From Paenibacillus tianmuensis (lineage in GTDB: Bacteria > Bacillota > Bacilli > Paenibacillales > NBRC-103111): a stretch of DNA of 64,000 nucleotides. Positions 63,383-64,000 of this stretch are shown here, in pieces. The stretch spans positions 1 to 64,000 of the forward strand of contig NZ_FMTT01000009.1 in assembly GCF_900100345.1 (NCBI RefSeq), in the 5' to 3' direction. The translations under genes and the position numbers were made by a program. The notes beneath the pieces were generated by a model that was not told the origin of the DNA, made no database searches, and saw only the letters and a program-made list of their open reading frames with translations. Position 1 is the first letter of the stretch, and each line of letters starts with the position of its first letter.

Positions 63383-64000
63383 ATGAGTAACGGACGCATT
63401 CCCGAGCAAGTCATCGACGCAGTCTTGAAAGCCCACGATATTGTCGAAGTCGTCGGAAGACATGTTCATTTGACGAAGCAGGGACATTACCTCAAAGGTC
63501 TATGTCCTTTTCATTCAGAGAAGACACCTTCCTTTACCGTCACGCCCGAAAAGCAGATTTATCACTGCTTCGGCTGTGGGGCGGGCGGGAACGCCATCCG
63601 ATTCGTTTCGGAAGTCGAAGGGTTGTCTTTCGGTCAGGCGCTCCGCAAATTAGCCGATGAAGCGAAGCTCGATATCGGACTCGGGCCGCAGCAAGGCCAA
63701 GTCGAAACGAAGGAGCACGCGGACCGGGCGAAACTGATCGAAGCTCATGAGCTTGCCGGCAAGTTGTACGAATATCTTCTGCACAACACCGAGCAGGGCA
63801 AAGAAGCGAAGCGGTATTTGCACGCCCGGGGAATGACCGATAAGCTGATCGAAGCGTTCGGCATCGGCTATGCGCCATCGCGTTGGGATACGCTGACGAA
63901 TCTGCTGGATAAGAAGCAGTTTCCGCTGCCCCTGGTGGAGCAAGGAGGGCTGATCTCGGCGAAGCAGGACGGAAGCGGGTATGTCGACAAATTTCGCGAC
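63383..64000 (+). CDS. dnaG: DNA primase DnaG (5' part)
   Basis: The first 206 codons are in the window; the gene runs off the right edge. The zinc-binding domain has CPFHSEKTPSF followed by CFGCG (CHC2 type) at about residues 39-65, and the start of the RNA polymerase domain follows (LIEAHELAGKLYEYLL, YLHARGMTD). The primase makes RNA primers for replication. ATG 63383 has AAGGTGG upstream. sigA would be expected beyond the edge. Confidence 0.96.
   Translation, partial: MSNGRIPEQVIDAVLKAHDIVEVVGRHVHLTKQGHYLKGLCPFHSEKTPSFTVTPEKQIYHCFGCGAGGNAIRFVSEVEGLSFGQALRKLADEAKLDIGLGPQQGQVETKEHADRAKLIEAHELAGKLYEYLLHNTEQGKEAKRYLHARGMTDKLIEAFGIGYAPSRWDTLTNLLDKKQFPLPLVEQGGLISAKQDGSGYVDKFRD

Overview
The window is a Firmicutes chromosome segment, most likely from a fairly GC-rich spore former of the Paenibacillaceae (Paenibacillus/Cohnella type). 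Three things support this. Sporulation genes are present (gpr, spoIIP, yqxA, yqfC, yqfD). The CIRCE/HrcA heat-shock circuit and AddAB recombination proteins are typical of Firmicutes. The backbone follows the Bacillus subtilis order holA-rpsT-gpr-spoIIP-yqxA-lepA-hemW-hrcA-grpE-dnaK-dnaJ-prmA-rsmE-mtaB, then rpsU-yqeY-nfeD-floA-yqfB-yqfC-yqfD-phoH-pgpH-ybeY-dgkA-cdd-era-yqzL-recO-yqfL-yqxD-dnaG. Nothing looks like prophage, an insertion sequence, CRISPR, rRNA or tRNA.

Layout. 0-3.7 kb: an MFS exporter, and an ECF sigma factor (SigW type) with its membrane anti-sigma factor, preceded by a SigW-type promoter. 3.9-12.7 kb: replication clamp-loader subunit, S20, spore protease, SpoIIP, LepA, HemW and a short ArgA-like acetyltransferase. 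12.7-19.4 kb: the CIRCE-controlled heat-shock operon hrcA - archaeal-like (group III) chaperonin - grpE - dnaK - dnaJ. 19.5-24.3 kb: small stress-type proteins and RNA/ribosome modification genes (prmA, rsmE, mtaB) with a site-2 protease. 24.4-48.3 kb: an accessory block that interrupts the conserved order. It holds Nudix, an rRNA methyltransferase, a nitroreductase, a HEAT-repeat protein, a gluconate regulon (gnd, gntR, gntP, gntK) with GntR operators, addBA, sbcDC, a stalk-domain protein, and a TetR regulator fused in frame to an FAD oxidoreductase. 48.5-64 kb: HIT protein, S21, YqeY, NfeD-FloA membrane raft pair, the yqfC-yqfD sporulation pair, phoH-pgpH-ybeY-dgkA-cdd-era, yqzL, recO, yqfL, yqxD and the 5' part of dnaG.

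The most interesting signal is a pair of related structured leaders, one before hrcA (about 12871-13034) and one before phoH (about 54479-54699). They share a 16-nt identical block, a 13-of-14-nt identical block, and a 14-bp stem with two fully compensated base-pair changes. Each also has outer helices made of unrelated sequence. I do not recognise this as a known riboswitch family. It could be an undescribed cis-regulatory RNA that links the heat-shock operon with the phoH-pgpH-ybeY operon. The other main observations are the group III chaperonin inside the HrcA operon, the TetR-oxidoreductase fusion, and a double-hairpin leader in front of yqfL where other Bacillales carry glyQS.
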